NCBI GenBank assembly: GCA_002698425.1
Contig: NZXU01000065.1
Location: forward strand, 1 to 64,000
Direction: 5' to 3'
DNA from: Ahrensia sp.
GTDB lineage: Bacteria; Pseudomonadota; Alphaproteobacteria; Rhizobiales; Rhizobiaceae
Length of the DNA stretch: 64,000 bases
Each line of letters starts with the position of its first letter. Positions within the stretch are counted from its first letter, which is position 1. Made by a program: the position numbers and the translations under genes. Below, in pieces: positions 31,142-42,068 of the stretch. Below the pieces are notes generated by a model. The model was not told where the DNA came from. It saw only the letters and a list, made by a program, of their open reading frames with translations, and did not search any database.

Positions 31142-32020
31142 CTACTTCTCCTTTCCGTTGGCCACGGAAACAGCGTTTTTTTCCGGCTTGTCGCCAAAGG
31201 CGAACCAGCCGATTCCATAGGTGCATACACCTGACTCATGCTCATCGACTTCGTACTCGTCGATGATTTCTTCAATTTCTACGATCTGGCGTTCGATCAC
31301 CTCTCGAACACGAGCGCTGAGCTCGATGTACTTCGATCGAGGAATCTTTCTCGACCAGCGATCCTGCTGCAGCAGCCGGTCCTTGTTGCTGTCTCGATTG
31401 AGGTTGTAGCCGATCGTTTCGGTCAGACGACCGATCGAAAGCGAACCGGCGTCGATGATGGTCTGCTCGGACGCCTTGACCGGCTGGTAGTACGGGCTGA
31501 CCAGTCGGACAAATTCGTCTTCCTCGATTTCGACATTGCCCGACTCGAGAAGGCGTTCGAGTACGGTCTGATAAGTCACGTTGCGCCCGATGGTGGAACT
31601 CACCAGGCTCTGGAAGGACTTCGACTTGCCCATGATCGGCAAGATGCGCGGCTCTCCGGCAGTGTCCTGGAATTCGGGATTCGAGGTCCAGCGATACAGC
31701 ACGCCCGCCTCTGCGCAAAGATCGCCGACAGTGCAGTCTTCCGGACTGGCCCCCTGCGATTCGATTGCGGAAATCGTTCGGGTATCCAGCCCGGACAGCA
31801 TTGCCAGCTTCGACTTGGTCACGCGGCCGTGATGGTCGTTCTTCTCGATCCAGCGGCGCGCCTCCTCTATGTAGATCCGTTTTATCTGCTGAATCAGAAA
31901 GCCGCAGGAGATTCGACCGACGATCAACCTCACGAAGGGTCTTATGACGCGCTCGATCGCCGACGCAAGACGCGCCCCCTGATCGTGTTGCGACTGCGGT
32001 GCAGTATTTGTCACGGACAT
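31142..32020 (-). CDS. DUF6502 family protein, possible DNA-binding regulator
   Basis: The 292-aa product fits the DUF6502 family pattern. The N-terminus (about 20-70) has a basic helix, IRPFVRLIVGRISCGFLIQQIKRIYIEEA (cited as VRLIVGRISCGFLIQQIK), followed by VTKSKLAMLSGLDTRTISAIE at about 67-87, which resembles a helix-turn-helix. The rest is mostly helical with a conserved central GTIGRNVTYQTVLERLLESG-like segment (STIGRNVTYQTVLERLLESG). There is no signal peptide, so it is cytoplasmic. AAGGAG lies ten bases upstream. It sits 18 nt after the EAL gene and 3 nt before the repeat gene, suggesting it controls or serves the exported protein; this is inference. Confidence 0.72.
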   Translation of the reverse strand: MSVTNTAPQSQHDQGARLASAIERVIRPFVRLIVGRISCGFLIQQIKRIYIEEARRWIEKNDHHGRVTKSKLAMLSGLDTRTISAIESQGASPEDCTVGDLCAEAGVLYRWTSNPEFQDTAGEPRILPIMGKSKSFQSLVSSTIGRNVTYQTVLERLLESGNVEIEEDEFVRLVSPYYQPVKASEQTIIDAGSLSIGRLTETIGYNLNRDSNKDRLLQQDRWSRKIPRSKYIELSARVREVIERQIVEIEEIIDEYEVDEHESGVCTYGIGWFAFGDKPEKNAVSVANGKEK

Positions 32021-32038
32021 TTGAGTGATTCTCCTTCC

Positions 32039-32785
32039 TTAAACCCGGGCTTCTTCCAGGACCAGTTCCGGGCGACTGTAGTGAAAACCCTGAATCCATT
32101 CGATACCGATCTGGCGAACGACACGCGCCTGGGACGCGGTCTCGACCCCTTCGGCCACCAGGACCACATCTGTCTGTTCGGCCATTGCCTGGAGACCCTG
32201 GATCAGCCTCGTGTAACCGGACTGGACATCGGCGAAGCGGACGATGCTTCTGTCAAGCTTGACGAAATCGATCAGTTTCGACGCGATCAGGTCAAGGTTG
32301 GAAAACCCCGGCCCGAAATCATCCAGCGCAAAACGAATGCCGTCGTTGCGTAGTTCCTCTATGGAAGAGCGAGAAGCCATGAGGTTGACCGGCCCGCCGA
32401 ACTCCACGAGCTCCAGGATCAATCGCGTCGGCTCGATCCCGCGCGCGTCGAGCTCGGTGCGGACGTAATCGACGAACCGCTCCCGGTGCAGCGAACTGGG
32501 GTGGATGTTGACGCTGAACCACGTCGTATCGGCAAGCTGCTCGACCGAGTCCAGGCAGCGGCTGAATATGTCCTGGTCGAACAGCAGTCCCCGACGCCTG
32601 TATCCCTGCTCGACGAAATCCAGCGGCGGCAAATGAAGCATGTCGCCGTGACCGCGAACCAGGAACTCGATCCACTCGTGCGACTGGGGCGACACCGATC
32701 GACAGATGTGCTGCACTGCCATCCGGCAAGGCAGCGCCTGTGAATCGACGCTCAAGATGTGGTGTTCGGGTGTCGGCGCAATCAT
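32039..32785 (-). CDS. Stand-alone EAL-domain protein (c-di-GMP phosphodiesterase type)
   Basis: A 248-aa single EAL domain with no sensory partner. The signature residues for c-di-GMP hydrolysis appear conserved: the EAL position reads EFLVRG near residue 30, then VNIHPSSL (Asn), ILELVE (Glu), ALDDFGPGFSNL (Asp-Asp), FVKLDRSIV (Lys), LVAEGVET (Glu) and IQGFHYSRP (Gln). An earlier ATG at 32815 would add ten residues, but it overlaps the -10 of the proximal promoter, whereas the chosen ATG has AAGGA seven bases upstream. It is first in the three-gene operon. Confidence 0.85.
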   Translation of the reverse strand: MIAPTPEHHILSVDSQALPCRMAVQHICRSVSPQSHEWIEFLVRGHGDMLHLPPLDFVEQGYRRRGLLFDQDIFSRCLDSVEQLADTTWFSVNIHPSSLHRERFVDYVRTELDARGIEPTRLILELVEFGGPVNLMASRSSIEELRNDGIRFALDDFGPGFSNLDLIASKLIDFVKLDRSIVRFADVQSGYTRLIQGLQAMAEQTDVVLVAEGVETASQARVVRQIGIEWIQGFHYSRPELVLEEARV

Positions 32786-32811
32786 TTCCACTTCCTTGCT
32801 CTCTGCGTTAG

Positions 32812-32918
32812 ACATTAATGCGGTTAGCCTTGAATGTCAATATCCATTTTTGGCTAAAACTGCATTCGAAGCCACAGTAATGCGTTCAGCCATCTTTGTC
32901 AATAGCCATTTTTGTCTA
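32812..32918 (-). promoter_or_regulatory. Duplicated promoter of the EAL operon (two 41-bp direct repeats)
   Basis: Two gap-free 41-bp direct repeats, 32816-32856 and 32878-32918, agree at 33 of 41 positions and are offset by 62 bp, close to six helical turns. On the minus strand each carries TTGACA with a 17-nt spacer to TAATGT (proximal, -10 at 32812-32817) or TACTGT (distal, -10 at 32874-32879). The region is AT-rich compared with its surroundings. Two promoters, or a promoter plus a duplicated regulator site, are possible. Confidence 0.65.
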
Positions 32919-32989
32919 TTTTTTCACCTGCGCCGACTTGACGTTCAATCGCTATCATGCTGCCACGCCCGATAGACGGAACCGCAAAC

Positions 32990-34321
32990 ATGGAAACCGA
33001 CAAGTTGCTGTTTTCCAACCCGAAAATGTCGACCATCTACCAGCAGCTGGTCAACGAGGAAGACGCGCGCGTATGCACCGACATCTCCGACAGCGCCTGT
33101 CGGGTGGTGCCCGGCAACTTCGTTCTCCAGGTCGCAACTCAGTTTCTGACCAAGCTCGGCGACGCGATCGCCAACCCGAAGACGGTGCTGGCCTGGCTGA
33201 TGTCGGCGCTCGCGGCGCCTGCGGCGTTCACCGCCTTCCTCGTGCCGGTGCGCGAATCGGGCTCGCTGATTCCCCAGCTTTTGATCGCCGCATGGGTTCG
33301 CAAACAGGCCATCCGGAAATGGACGTTCGTACTGGGCTCCGTGCTCCAGGGACTGGCGGTGGCCGGCATGGGGGTGATCGCGGTGACGCTGCAGGGAAGC
33401 CTGGCCGGCGCCGCCCTGCTTGCCGCCCTTGTGGTTTTCAGCCTGTCGCGAGGACTTTGCTCGGTGGCATCCAAGGACGTGCTGGGCAAGACCGTACCCA
33501 AGACGCGCCGGGGTCGGGTGAGCGGCTGGTCGGAATTCCTGGCAGGGATCATCACGATAGGCGTCGGCGCCTCGCTGATGATCGGCATCGGCGAGGACGT
33601 CAGCATGGGTCGCTGGCTGATCCTGCTGGCGTGCGCCGCGGCGCTGTGGATGCTGGCCGCCGCTACCTATTCGTTGATCAGGGAGTTTCCCGGCGCCACC
33701 GAGGGCGGCGGCAACGCCATCACGGAAGCCTTCAAGCGACTCTCGCTTCTCAAGAGCGACCGCCGGTTCAGGCGCTTCGTGATCGCCAGATCTCTTTTGC
33801 TGTGCTCGGCGCTGAGCGCGCCGTTCTTCATTCTCCTTGCCCACGACAACACCGAGGGCGCGCTTCTGGCACTGGGGTTGTTCGTCATCGCCGACGGTAT
33901 CGCCGGCCTCGTTTCGGCACCGTTCTGGGGCAAGTTTGCCGACGTCTCCAGCCGCAAGGTCATGATCATTTCCGGCACCAGCGCCGCGCTTACCGGCCTG
34001 GCCCTGGTGCTCGCGGTCAACGCCGTCCCGGCCCTGGCCGGACAACCCTGGCTGTACCCGATCTTCTTCTTTCTGCTGTCGGTCAGCCACGCCGGGGTTC
34101 GCATGGGACGAAAGACCTACATCGTCGATCTGGCCGGCGGCAACAAGCGCACCGATTACGTCTCGGTCAGCAATACCGTCATCGGGGTCGTCCTGCTCGC
34201 GGCAGGCAGCATCGGCGCACTGAGTTCGCTGATCTCCATCTCTGGCGTGATCGTCATCCTCGCCGCGATGGGGATCGCAGGGGCGTGGATGTCGGCGCGG
34301 CTGCCGGAGGTCACGGAGTGA
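32990..34321 (+). CDS. Major facilitator superfamily transporter
   Basis: Inner-membrane permease of about 443 aa with roughly ten to twelve hydrophobic segments and no substrate-specific motif that I can recognise. Landmarks are a 40-residue polar N-terminus, LAAPAAFTAFLVPVRESGSL, a GRVSGWSEFLAG loop, PFFILLAHDNTEGALLALG and a cytoplasmic KFADVSSRKVMIISG loop in the second half. In-frame ATGs at 32957, 32990 and about 33026 are all possible; 32990 is chosen for the GACGGA upstream. It is divergent from the EAL operon. Confidence 0.72.
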   Translation: METDKLLFSNPKMSTIYQQLVNEEDARVCTDISDSACRVVPGNFVLQVATQFLTKLGDAIANPKTVLAWLMSALAAPAAFTAFLVPVRESGSLIPQLLIAAWVRKQAIRKWTFVLGSVLQGLAVAGMGVIAVTLQGSLAGAALLAALVVFSLSRGLCSVASKDVLGKTVPKTRRGRVSGWSEFLAGIITIGVGASLMIGIGEDVSMGRWLILLACAAALWMLAAATYSLIREFPGATEGGGNAITEAFKRLSLLKSDRRFRRFVIARSLLLCSALSAPFFILLAHDNTEGALLALGLFVIADGIAGLVSAPFWGKFADVSSRKVMIISGTSAALTGLALVLAVNAVPALAGQPWLYPIFFFLLSVSHAGVRMGRKTYIVDLAGGNKRTDYVSVSNTVIGVVLLAAGSIGALSSLISISGVIVILAAMGIAGAWMSARLPEVTE

Positions 34322-34380
34322 CGGTTTTAGGTTTCAGGTTTTTTACTTGACACTTGAAACTTGACACTTAAAACCGTCTT
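34321..34380 (+). terminator. Hairpin of degenerate 7-nt repeats between the MFS gene and uvrB
   Basis: ACGGTTTTAGGTTTCAGG at 34321 pairs imperfectly with the complement of 34352-34377 (ACGGTTTTAAGTGTCAAG), followed by CTTTT. The right side is a tandem of ACTTGAC/ACTTGAAA units. It can terminate the MFS transcript and lies between convergent genes. Confidence 0.55.
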
Positions 34381-34381
34381 T

Positions 34382-36430
34382 TCACGCCGCAAACCCCCGC
34401 TTCTTGATCTGCTGGATCTGGTCGCGGATCTTCGCCGCCTGCTCGAATTCCAGGTTTTCCGCGGCGTTGAACATGTCCTTCTCCAGGCTGGCGATGCGCT
34501 TGGCGGCCTCGGCCGGCGACATCGGCTGGTCGACGTATCCGGCCGCCTCCTCGGCGACCGCGGCGCGGACGCCGCGTGCGCCCTTCTTCTTGCCGGGCGT
34601 TGCGTGCGCATCGGCCATGATGTCGGCGATGTTCTTCTCGATGGTCTTCGGCGTGATGCCGTGCTCGGCGTTGAACGCCAGCTGCTTTTCGCGCCTGCGA
34701 TCGGTTTCGTCCAGCGCGCGCTGCATCGAGCCGGTAATCCTGTCGGCGTACAGAATGGCCTTGCCGCGCACGTTACGGGCGGCGCGACCGATGGTCTGGA
34801 TCAGCGAGCCCTCCGATCGCAGAAAGCCCTCCTTGTCGGCGTCGAGGATCGCCACCAGCGACACCTCGGGCAGATCCAGGCCTTCGCGAAGCAGGTTGAT
34901 GCCCACGAGCACGTCGAAAACGCCCAGGCGCAGATCGCGAATGATCTCCACCCGCTCGACGGTATCGATGTCGGAATGCAGGTATCGCACCCGGACATCG
35001 TGTTCGGCCAGGTACTCGGTCAGATTCTCGGCCATGCGCTTGGTCAGCGTGGTCACCAGCACCCTGTCGCCCGCGCCCGCTCGCTCGCGAATCTCCGACA
35101 AAAGATCGTCGACCTGGCTGTCCACCGGGCGTATCTCGGTTTCCGGGTCGATCAGCCCGGTGGGCCGCACCACCTGTTCGGCCACAACGGCCGACCGCTC
35201 CAGTTCCCACTGGCGCGGCGTGGCCGAGACGTGAATCGTCTGCGGCGCGCGGGCCTCCCATTCCTCGAAGGTCAGCGGCCGATTGTCCAGCGCCGACGGC
35301 AGCCGGAAGCCGTATTCGACCAGCGTTTCCTTGCGCGAACGATCGCCCTTGTACATCCCGCCGATCTGCGGCACGGTCACGTGCGACTCGTCGAGAATCA
35401 ACAGTGCGTTGTCGGGCAGGTAGTCGAACAGGGTCGGCGGCGGTTCACCGGGCTGCCGACCGGTCAGGTGGCGGGAATAATTCTCGATGCCCTGGCAATA
35501 GCCCAGTTCCATCATCATTTCCAGGTCGAACCGGGTGCGTTGCTCCAACCGCTGGGCCTCCAGCAGCTTGCCGGCGCCCTTGAGCTGCTCCAGCCGCTCG
35601 GCCAGTTCGACCTTGATAGCCTTGGCCGCGTCCAGTACCACCTGGCGCGGGGTGACGTAGTGCGTTTTCGGGAAGATCGTCAGTTCGTCCAGCGATTCGC
35701 GCAACTCGCCGGTCAGCGGGTCGAACAGGCTGATCCGCTCGACCTCGTCGTCGAAAAGCTCGATCCGGACGGCCTCGAAGTCCGAATCGCCCGGAAATAC
35801 GTCGATGACCTCGCCGCGAACGCGGTAGGTGCCGCGACGCAGCTCGAAATCGTTGCGGGCGTACTGCATCTCGGCCAGCTTGCGAAGAATGGTCCGCTGC
35901 TCCATCACCATACCGGTTTCCAGGCGCAGCGTCATCTTCAGGAAGCTGGACGGGTCGCCCAGGCCGTAGATGGCCGAAACCGTGCCGACGATCAGTGCAT
36001 CGGGGCGCTCCAGCAACGCCTTGGTGGCCGACAGCCGCATCTGCTCGATGTGCTCGTTTATGGAAGCATCCTTCTCGATGAACGTGTCCGATGAAGGGAC
36101 GTAGGCCTCCGGTTGGTAATAGTCGTAATAACTGACGAAATACTCGACGGCGTTGTCGGGGAAGAACGCCTTGAACTCGCCGTAGAGCTGAGCGGCCAGG
36201 GTCTTGTTCGGCGCCATGATCAGCGTCGGACGCTGGGTGCGCTCTATCACGTTCGCCATGGTGAAGGTCTTGCCGGAGCCGGTCACGCCCAGCAGTGTCT
36301 GGTGCTGGCTGCCCGAACCAACCGAATCGATCAGCTTTTGAATCGCAGCCGGCTGGTCCCCGGCCGGCTCGTAGCTCGACGCCATCCGAAATTTTCTGAG
36401 GGGCTGCACTGTGGGCTTGGAACTGGGCAT
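34382..36430 (-). CDS. uvrB: Excinuclease ABC subunit B
   Basis: Damage-verifying helicase subunit of nucleotide excision repair; 682 aa against 673 in E. coli. It has Walker [16 protein letters not shown] near residue 48, the damage-inserting beta-hairpin [20 protein letters not shown]-like [13 protein letters not shown], helicase motif [11 protein letters not shown], and a C-terminal UVR domain ([23 protein letters not shown], cited as [17 protein letters not shown]) for UvrA/UvrC contact. No LexA-type operator is evident upstream. It is divergent from the aminotransferase gene. Confidence 0.97.
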   Translation of the reverse strand: MPSSKPTVQPLRKFRMASSYEPAGDQPAAIQKLIDSVGSGSQHQTLLGVTGSGKTFTMANVIERTQRPTLIMAPNKTLAAQLYGEFKAFFPDNAVEYFVSYYDYYQPEAYVPSSDTFIEKDASINEHIEQMRLSATKALLERPDALIVGTVSAIYGLGDPSSFLKMTLRLETGMVMEQRTILRKLAEMQYARNDFELRRGTYRVRGEVIDVFPGDSDFEAVRIELFDDEVERISLFDPLTGELRESLDELTIFPKTHYVTPRQVVLDAAKAIKVELAERLEQLKGAGKLLEAQRLEQRTRFDLEMMMELGYCQGIENYSRHLTGRQPGEPPPTLFDYLPDNALLILDESHVTVPQIGGMYKGDRSRKETLVEYGFRLPSALDNRPLTFEEWEARAPQTIHVSATPRQWELERSAVVAEQVVRPTGLIDPETEIRPVDSQVDDLLSEIRERAGAGDRVLVTTLTKRMAENLTEYLAEHDVRVRYLHSDIDTVERVEIIRDLRLGVFDVLVGINLLREGLDLPEVSLVAILDADKEGFLRSEGSLIQTIGRAARNVRGKAILYADRITGSMQRALDETDRRREKQLAFNAEHGITPKTIEKNIADIMADAHATPGKKKGARGVRAAVAEEAAGYVDQPMSPAEAAKRIASLEKDMFNAAENLEFEQAAKIRDQIQQIKKRGFAA

Positions 36431-36470
36431 GACGCTCGGCGTGACAATACACGTGGTTGGGACAAGTATC

Positions 36471-36476
36471 TATAAT
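36471..36476 (+). promoter_or_regulatory. -10 element of the aminotransferase promoter
   Basis: A perfect TATAAT lies 67 nt before the aminotransferase ATG. The hexamer 17 nt upstream (TACACG) matches the -35 consensus at only three positions. Confidence 0.5.
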
Positions 36477-36543
36477 TGTGGCTTATCGGCGGTCAATGCA
36501 ATGCCGCCATCTTCTTGCCGGGGACAATCCACGGGGACACATC

Positions 36544-37725
<1,182 letters not shown>

Positions 37726-37726
37726 C

Positions 37727-37799
37727 GGAAAAATTTTCCTACCCCCGGCCGGGAATTTTTCCTACCCGCATCCCTCGCGATTGCCGACTGACGCGAGGG
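37727..37799 (+). terminator. Hairpins after the aminotransferase gene
   Basis: GGAAAAATT (37727) pairs with AATTTTTCC (37754-37762) around a CCGGCC-containing loop immediately after the stop codon, a likely terminator. A second perfect 8-bp hairpin CCCTCGCG/CGCGAGGG occupies 37772-37799 and lies in the leader region of the pseudopilin gene. Confidence 0.5.
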
Positions 37800-37845
37800 C
37801 CGTCGCACGTCAGCATGACTCCCATCGACACGACGGGAGAACACC

Positions 37846-38379
37846 ATGCACGAACCGAAGGCCGGATTCACTCTGATCGAACTCATGCTGGCGCTTGCGG
37901 TGGCCGCGGTGCTGATGAGCTTGGCACTGCCCTCGATGCGCGATCTCCAGCAGCGCCAGCGGATCGTATCGGCGGCCAACGAACTGGTCGCGCACATAAA
38001 CCTGGCCCGACAGCACGCCGTGCTCAAGCGCGAAATCACGGTGATGTGCCCATCCCTGGACGGCGCCGCCTGCACCGGCGGCAACCGCTGGGAACATGGC
38101 TGGATCGTGTTCCGCGACCCCGACCGCGACGGCGCACCCGACCGGCCCGGCGACGTGCTTCGCGTCGGCGGCGCAATGGCACACCTGCTGATCGACTCGG
38201 CCGGTCGCACCCGGATTCGCTACAGACCCTCCGGCGCCGCCTCGGGCACCAACCTCACCATCAAGCTCTGTGACACGGGCTTTCCCGACCAGTCGCGCGC
38301 GGTGATCGTGTCCAACCCCGGCCGGCCCCGGGTCGGCGAGGTCCCCGACCATCTCAGCTGCCCGCGCGCCGACGCATGA
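37846..38379 (+). CDS. GspH/FimT-family pseudopilin
   Basis: Type IV pilin-like protein, 177 aa. The class III prepilin signal is complete: basic leader MHEPKAG, cleavage after Gly7, then FTLIELMLALAVAAVLMSLALP with the Glu+5. The C-terminal domain has cysteines in TVMCPSLDGAACTGG and ends SCPRADA, as in minor pilins of the GspH/FimT family. No other pilus gene is within view, so it is an orphan here and would rely on pilus or secretion machinery elsewhere. GGGAGA precedes the ATG. Confidence 0.9.
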   Translation: MHEPKAGFTLIELMLALAVAAVLMSLALPSMRDLQQRQRIVSAANELVAHINLARQHAVLKREITVMCPSLDGAACTGGNRWEHGWIVFRDPDRDGAPDRPGDVLRVGGAMAHLLIDSAGRTRIRYRPSGAASGTNLTIKLCDTGFPDQSRAVIVSNPGRPRVGEVPDHLSCPRADA

Positions 38380-38415
38380 TTCCGTGCCGAGGCAAGAAAA
38401 AAAGGCTAATTGGTC

Positions 38416-38444
38416 TTGACGAAACCGGGAATTCAACCGACAAT
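38416..38444 (+). promoter_or_regulatory. Sigma-70 promoter of tRNA-Asn
   Basis: TTGACG, 17-nt spacer, GACAAT, ending 17 nt before the mature tRNA 5' end and followed by a G/C-rich ATCGGGC discriminator, the stringent-type arrangement common for stable RNA genes. Confidence 0.7.
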
Positions 38445-38461
38445 ATCGGGCTTGCAACAAT

Positions 38462-38538
38462 TCCCCGGTAGCTCAGCTGGTTAGAGCGGGTGACTGTTAA
38501 TCACTAGGTCGTTGGTTCGAATCCGACCCGGGGAGCCA
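38462..38538 (+). tRNA. tRNA-Asn (anticodon GTT)
   Basis: Complete 77-nt cloverleaf with encoded CCA. Acceptor TCCCCGG pairs with CCGGGGA, D-loop AGCTCAGCTGGTTAGAGC, anticodon stem GGTGA/TCACT with loop CTGTTAA (anticodon 38496-38498), T-loop GGTTCGAATCC. This ANN-reading tRNA is a substrate of the t6A pathway that uses the Sua5 gene product encoded at 19450-20430. Confidence 0.97.
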
Positions 38539-38545
38539 GATCGGC

Positions 38546-38583
38546 AAAGGCCCTGCGAAATATGCTTCGCAGGGCCTTTTTTT
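38546..38583 (+). terminator. Intrinsic terminator of tRNA-Asn
   Basis: Perfect 14-bp stem (AAAGGCCCTGCGAA with TTCGCAGGGCCTTT) and 6-nt loop ending in a run of seven T. It may also help end lysS on the other strand, where only a TTT follows. Confidence 0.88.
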
Positions 38584-38611
38584 ATGCTGGCCCGGGGGGG
38601 CGTCCTTCAGC

Positions 38612-40141
<1,530 letters not shown>

Positions 40142-40156
40142 ATCAAAATCCGGTTG

Positions 40157-40371
40157 TTTTGCCGCGGATCGACGCGGATGATCGCGGATGTAACGTCAAA
40201 AGCGTTACACAAAGAGCACGAAGAAAAACAAAAACTTTCTGCTGTTTGAATGCTTTTTACGTTCTTTTCCCTTCGTGTCCTTCGTGCATTTTTCGTGCTC
40301 TTCGTGTCCAGCCTTCAAGTCTTTCGACTTTCCTTTCCATCCGCGTTAATCCGCGCTGATCCGCGGCAAAA
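40157..40371. repeat. Nested hairpin repeats separating prfB and lysS
   Basis: Outer arms 40157-40189 and 40339-40371 pair at 29 of 33 positions; each is three or four tandem units of the type CGCGGATnn (TTTTGCCGCGGAT at the outside). Inside them, 40211-40235 and 40292-40318 form a second pair built from ACACGAAG/GAGCACGAAG units. Both unit types recur as degenerate 7-12-nt repeats. No gene is present. The arms closely resemble the arms at 60134-60281. Confidence 0.8.
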
Positions 40372-40379
40372 AAAAAGCT

Positions 40380-41478
40380 TTACTCCAACCCTGCCTTCAA
40401 CGAGGCGCCGACGAATTCGTCGAGGTCGCCGTCGAGCACCTTCTGGGTGTCGGTGCGCTCCACGCCGGTGCGAAGGTCCTTGATGCGCGACTGGTCGAGC
40501 ACGTAGTTGCGGATCTGGCTGCCCCAGCCGATATCGGCCTTTTCCTCTTCGGCCGCCTGGGCCTGCTCGCGCTGCTTCTGCAGCTCCATTTCGTAGAGCT
40601 TGGCGCGCAGCTGGCTCATTGCGCGATCCTTGTTCTTGTGCTGCGAGCGGTCGGTCTGGCACTGCACCACGATGCCGGAAGGCTCGTGCGTGATGCGCAC
40701 GGCCGATTCGGTCCGGTTGACGTGCTGGCCGCCGGCGCCGGAGGCCCGGTAGACGTCTATCCTGAGGTCCGACGGATCGATCTCGATATCGATGTTGTCG
40801 TCGACTTCCGGCGACACGAACACCGAGGCGAAAGAGGTGTGGCGCCGGTTGCCGGAATCGTAGGGCGACTTTCTCACCAGCCGGTGGACGCCGGTCTCGG
40901 TGCGGCACCAGCCGTAGGCGTATTCGCCCTCGACCCGGATCGTCGCGCTCTTGATGCCGGCGACTTCGCCGGCCGATGCCTCGACGATCTCGGCGTCCCA
41001 GCCCCGATTTTCAGCCCAGCGCAGGTACATGCGCAGCAGCATCTCGGCCCAATCCTGCGCCTCGGTGCCGCCGGAGCCGGCCTGGATGTCGATGAAGCAG
41101 GGGCGATCGTCCATGTCGCCGGAGAACATCCGCTGGAATTCCAGCGCGCCGATCTTGCGCTCCAGCGCCTGCAGGTCGTCCTCTACGCTGGCCAGCGTGT
41201 CGGGGTCGTCTTCCTCTACCGCCATTTCGAGCAGCTCGCCGGCGTCGCTGACGCCCTCGATCACCTCACGCTGCGCGGTCAGCGACTTGTCGAGCGCGGC
41301 ACGCTCCTTGTTCAGCGACTGCGCGCGCTCGGCGTCGTTCCAGACGTTCGGATCCTCGAGCTCGCGGGTGACTTCTTCCAGTTTTTCCTGCTTGCCATCG
41401 TAGTCAAAGATACCTCCTGAGCGCCGCGGCTCGTCGGGAGAGGTCGTCCTGCAGGGCTTTGAGTGCGGTCTGTTCCAT
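40380..41478 (-). CDS. prfB: Peptide chain release factor 2, with programmed +1 frameshift
   Basis: Recognises UGA/UAA stop codons and triggers release. Full length is 365 aa, equal to E. coli, but only if frame 1 (24 codons from ATG 41478, [16 protein letters not shown]...) is joined to the main frame (from GAC 41405). The GGQ catalytic loop is in [18 protein letters not shown]. The stop-recognition tripeptide, normally SPF, reads SPY at residues 204-206 ([15 protein letters not shown]). It lies upstream of lysS as usual, though separated by repeats. Confidence 0.96.
41403..41420 (-). promoter_or_regulatory. prfB programmed frameshift site
   Basis: The minus strand reads AGGAGG TAT CTT TGA C, nearly the E. 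coli signal AGGGGG TAT CTT TGA C. The internal Shine-Dalgarno and slow UGA decoding drive a +1 slip from CTT, so low RF2 raises RF2 synthesis. UGA is at 41404-41406. Confidence 0.93.
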
Positions 41479-41600
41479 GGGTCGGCTTGCCTGTTGAATC
41501 GATGGCGGCAATTGTATCCGGCATTGGCCTGCGGTTTGCGGCTGCGGCGACGCGGCGGGCGCGGCTACAATGCCGCCAGTCCTACAGAAATCGATAGCCG

Positions 41601-42068
41601 ATGGCTCAGACTCACCGCGAACCCAACATGATCATAGGCGCCTGCGAGTGGGTGGCGCTTCCCGAGCTCGGCATCCCCAGGCTGCGCGCGCGCACCGATA
41701 CGGGCGCCAAGTCCTGTGCGCTGCACGCCAGCCAGATCGAGCGATTCGTCGACGATGGCCGCGACCGCGTCCGGTTCCGGCTGCACACCGGCCATACGCG
41801 CCCCGACCAGTGGCAGCTGTGCGAGTCCGACCTGCGCGGCGTGCGCATCGTCCGGTCCAGCTCCGGCCAGCACCAGGAGCGATTCACGATCCGCACCGAC
41901 ATCATCATCGGCCACAATCGCTGGAGCGTCGACATCACGTTGACCAATCGTGCGAAAATGCGCTATCGCATGCTGTTGGGGCGCAGCGCCATGAAGGATC
42001 ATGCGCTGGTCTACCCCGCACGCACCTTTCTTCAAGGCAAGCCACGACTCGATTCCGGGGATTTCTGA
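41601..42068 (+). CDS. Retropepsin-like 'ATP-dependent zinc protease' (RimB-like)
   Basis: PF05618-type protein, 155 aa, with the aspartyl-protease-like motif [13 protein letters not shown] near residue 31, followed by VRFRLHTGH and a C-terminal [25 protein letters not shown] (cited as [15 protein letters not shown]). In Pseudomonas the equivalent RimB lies beside RimK and acts on the poly-glutamate tails RimK adds to ribosomal protein S6. The stop shares one base with the rimK start (TGATG), strongly supporting a functional pair. RimA is not seen here. Confidence 0.87.
   Translation: MAQTHREPNMIIGACEWVALPELGIPRLRARTDTGAKSCALHASQIERFVDDGRDRVRFRLHTGHTRPDQWQLCESDLRGVRIVRSSSGQHQERFTIRTDIIIGHNRWSVDITLTNRAKMRYRMLLGRSAMKDHALVYPARTFLQGKPRLDSGDF

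Noticed and set aside
32786..32815. Upstream ATG of the EAL gene at 32815
   Set aside because: It overlaps the proximal -10 hexamer and has no Shine-Dalgarno at normal spacing, while the ATG at 32785 has AAGGA seven bases upstream. It could still be used from the distal promoter.
40380..41264. prfB as a truncated 294-residue gene or frameshift pseudogene
   Set aside because: The AGGAGG-TAT-CTT-TGA-C site matches the known programmed frameshift and joining the frames gives exactly 365 residues.
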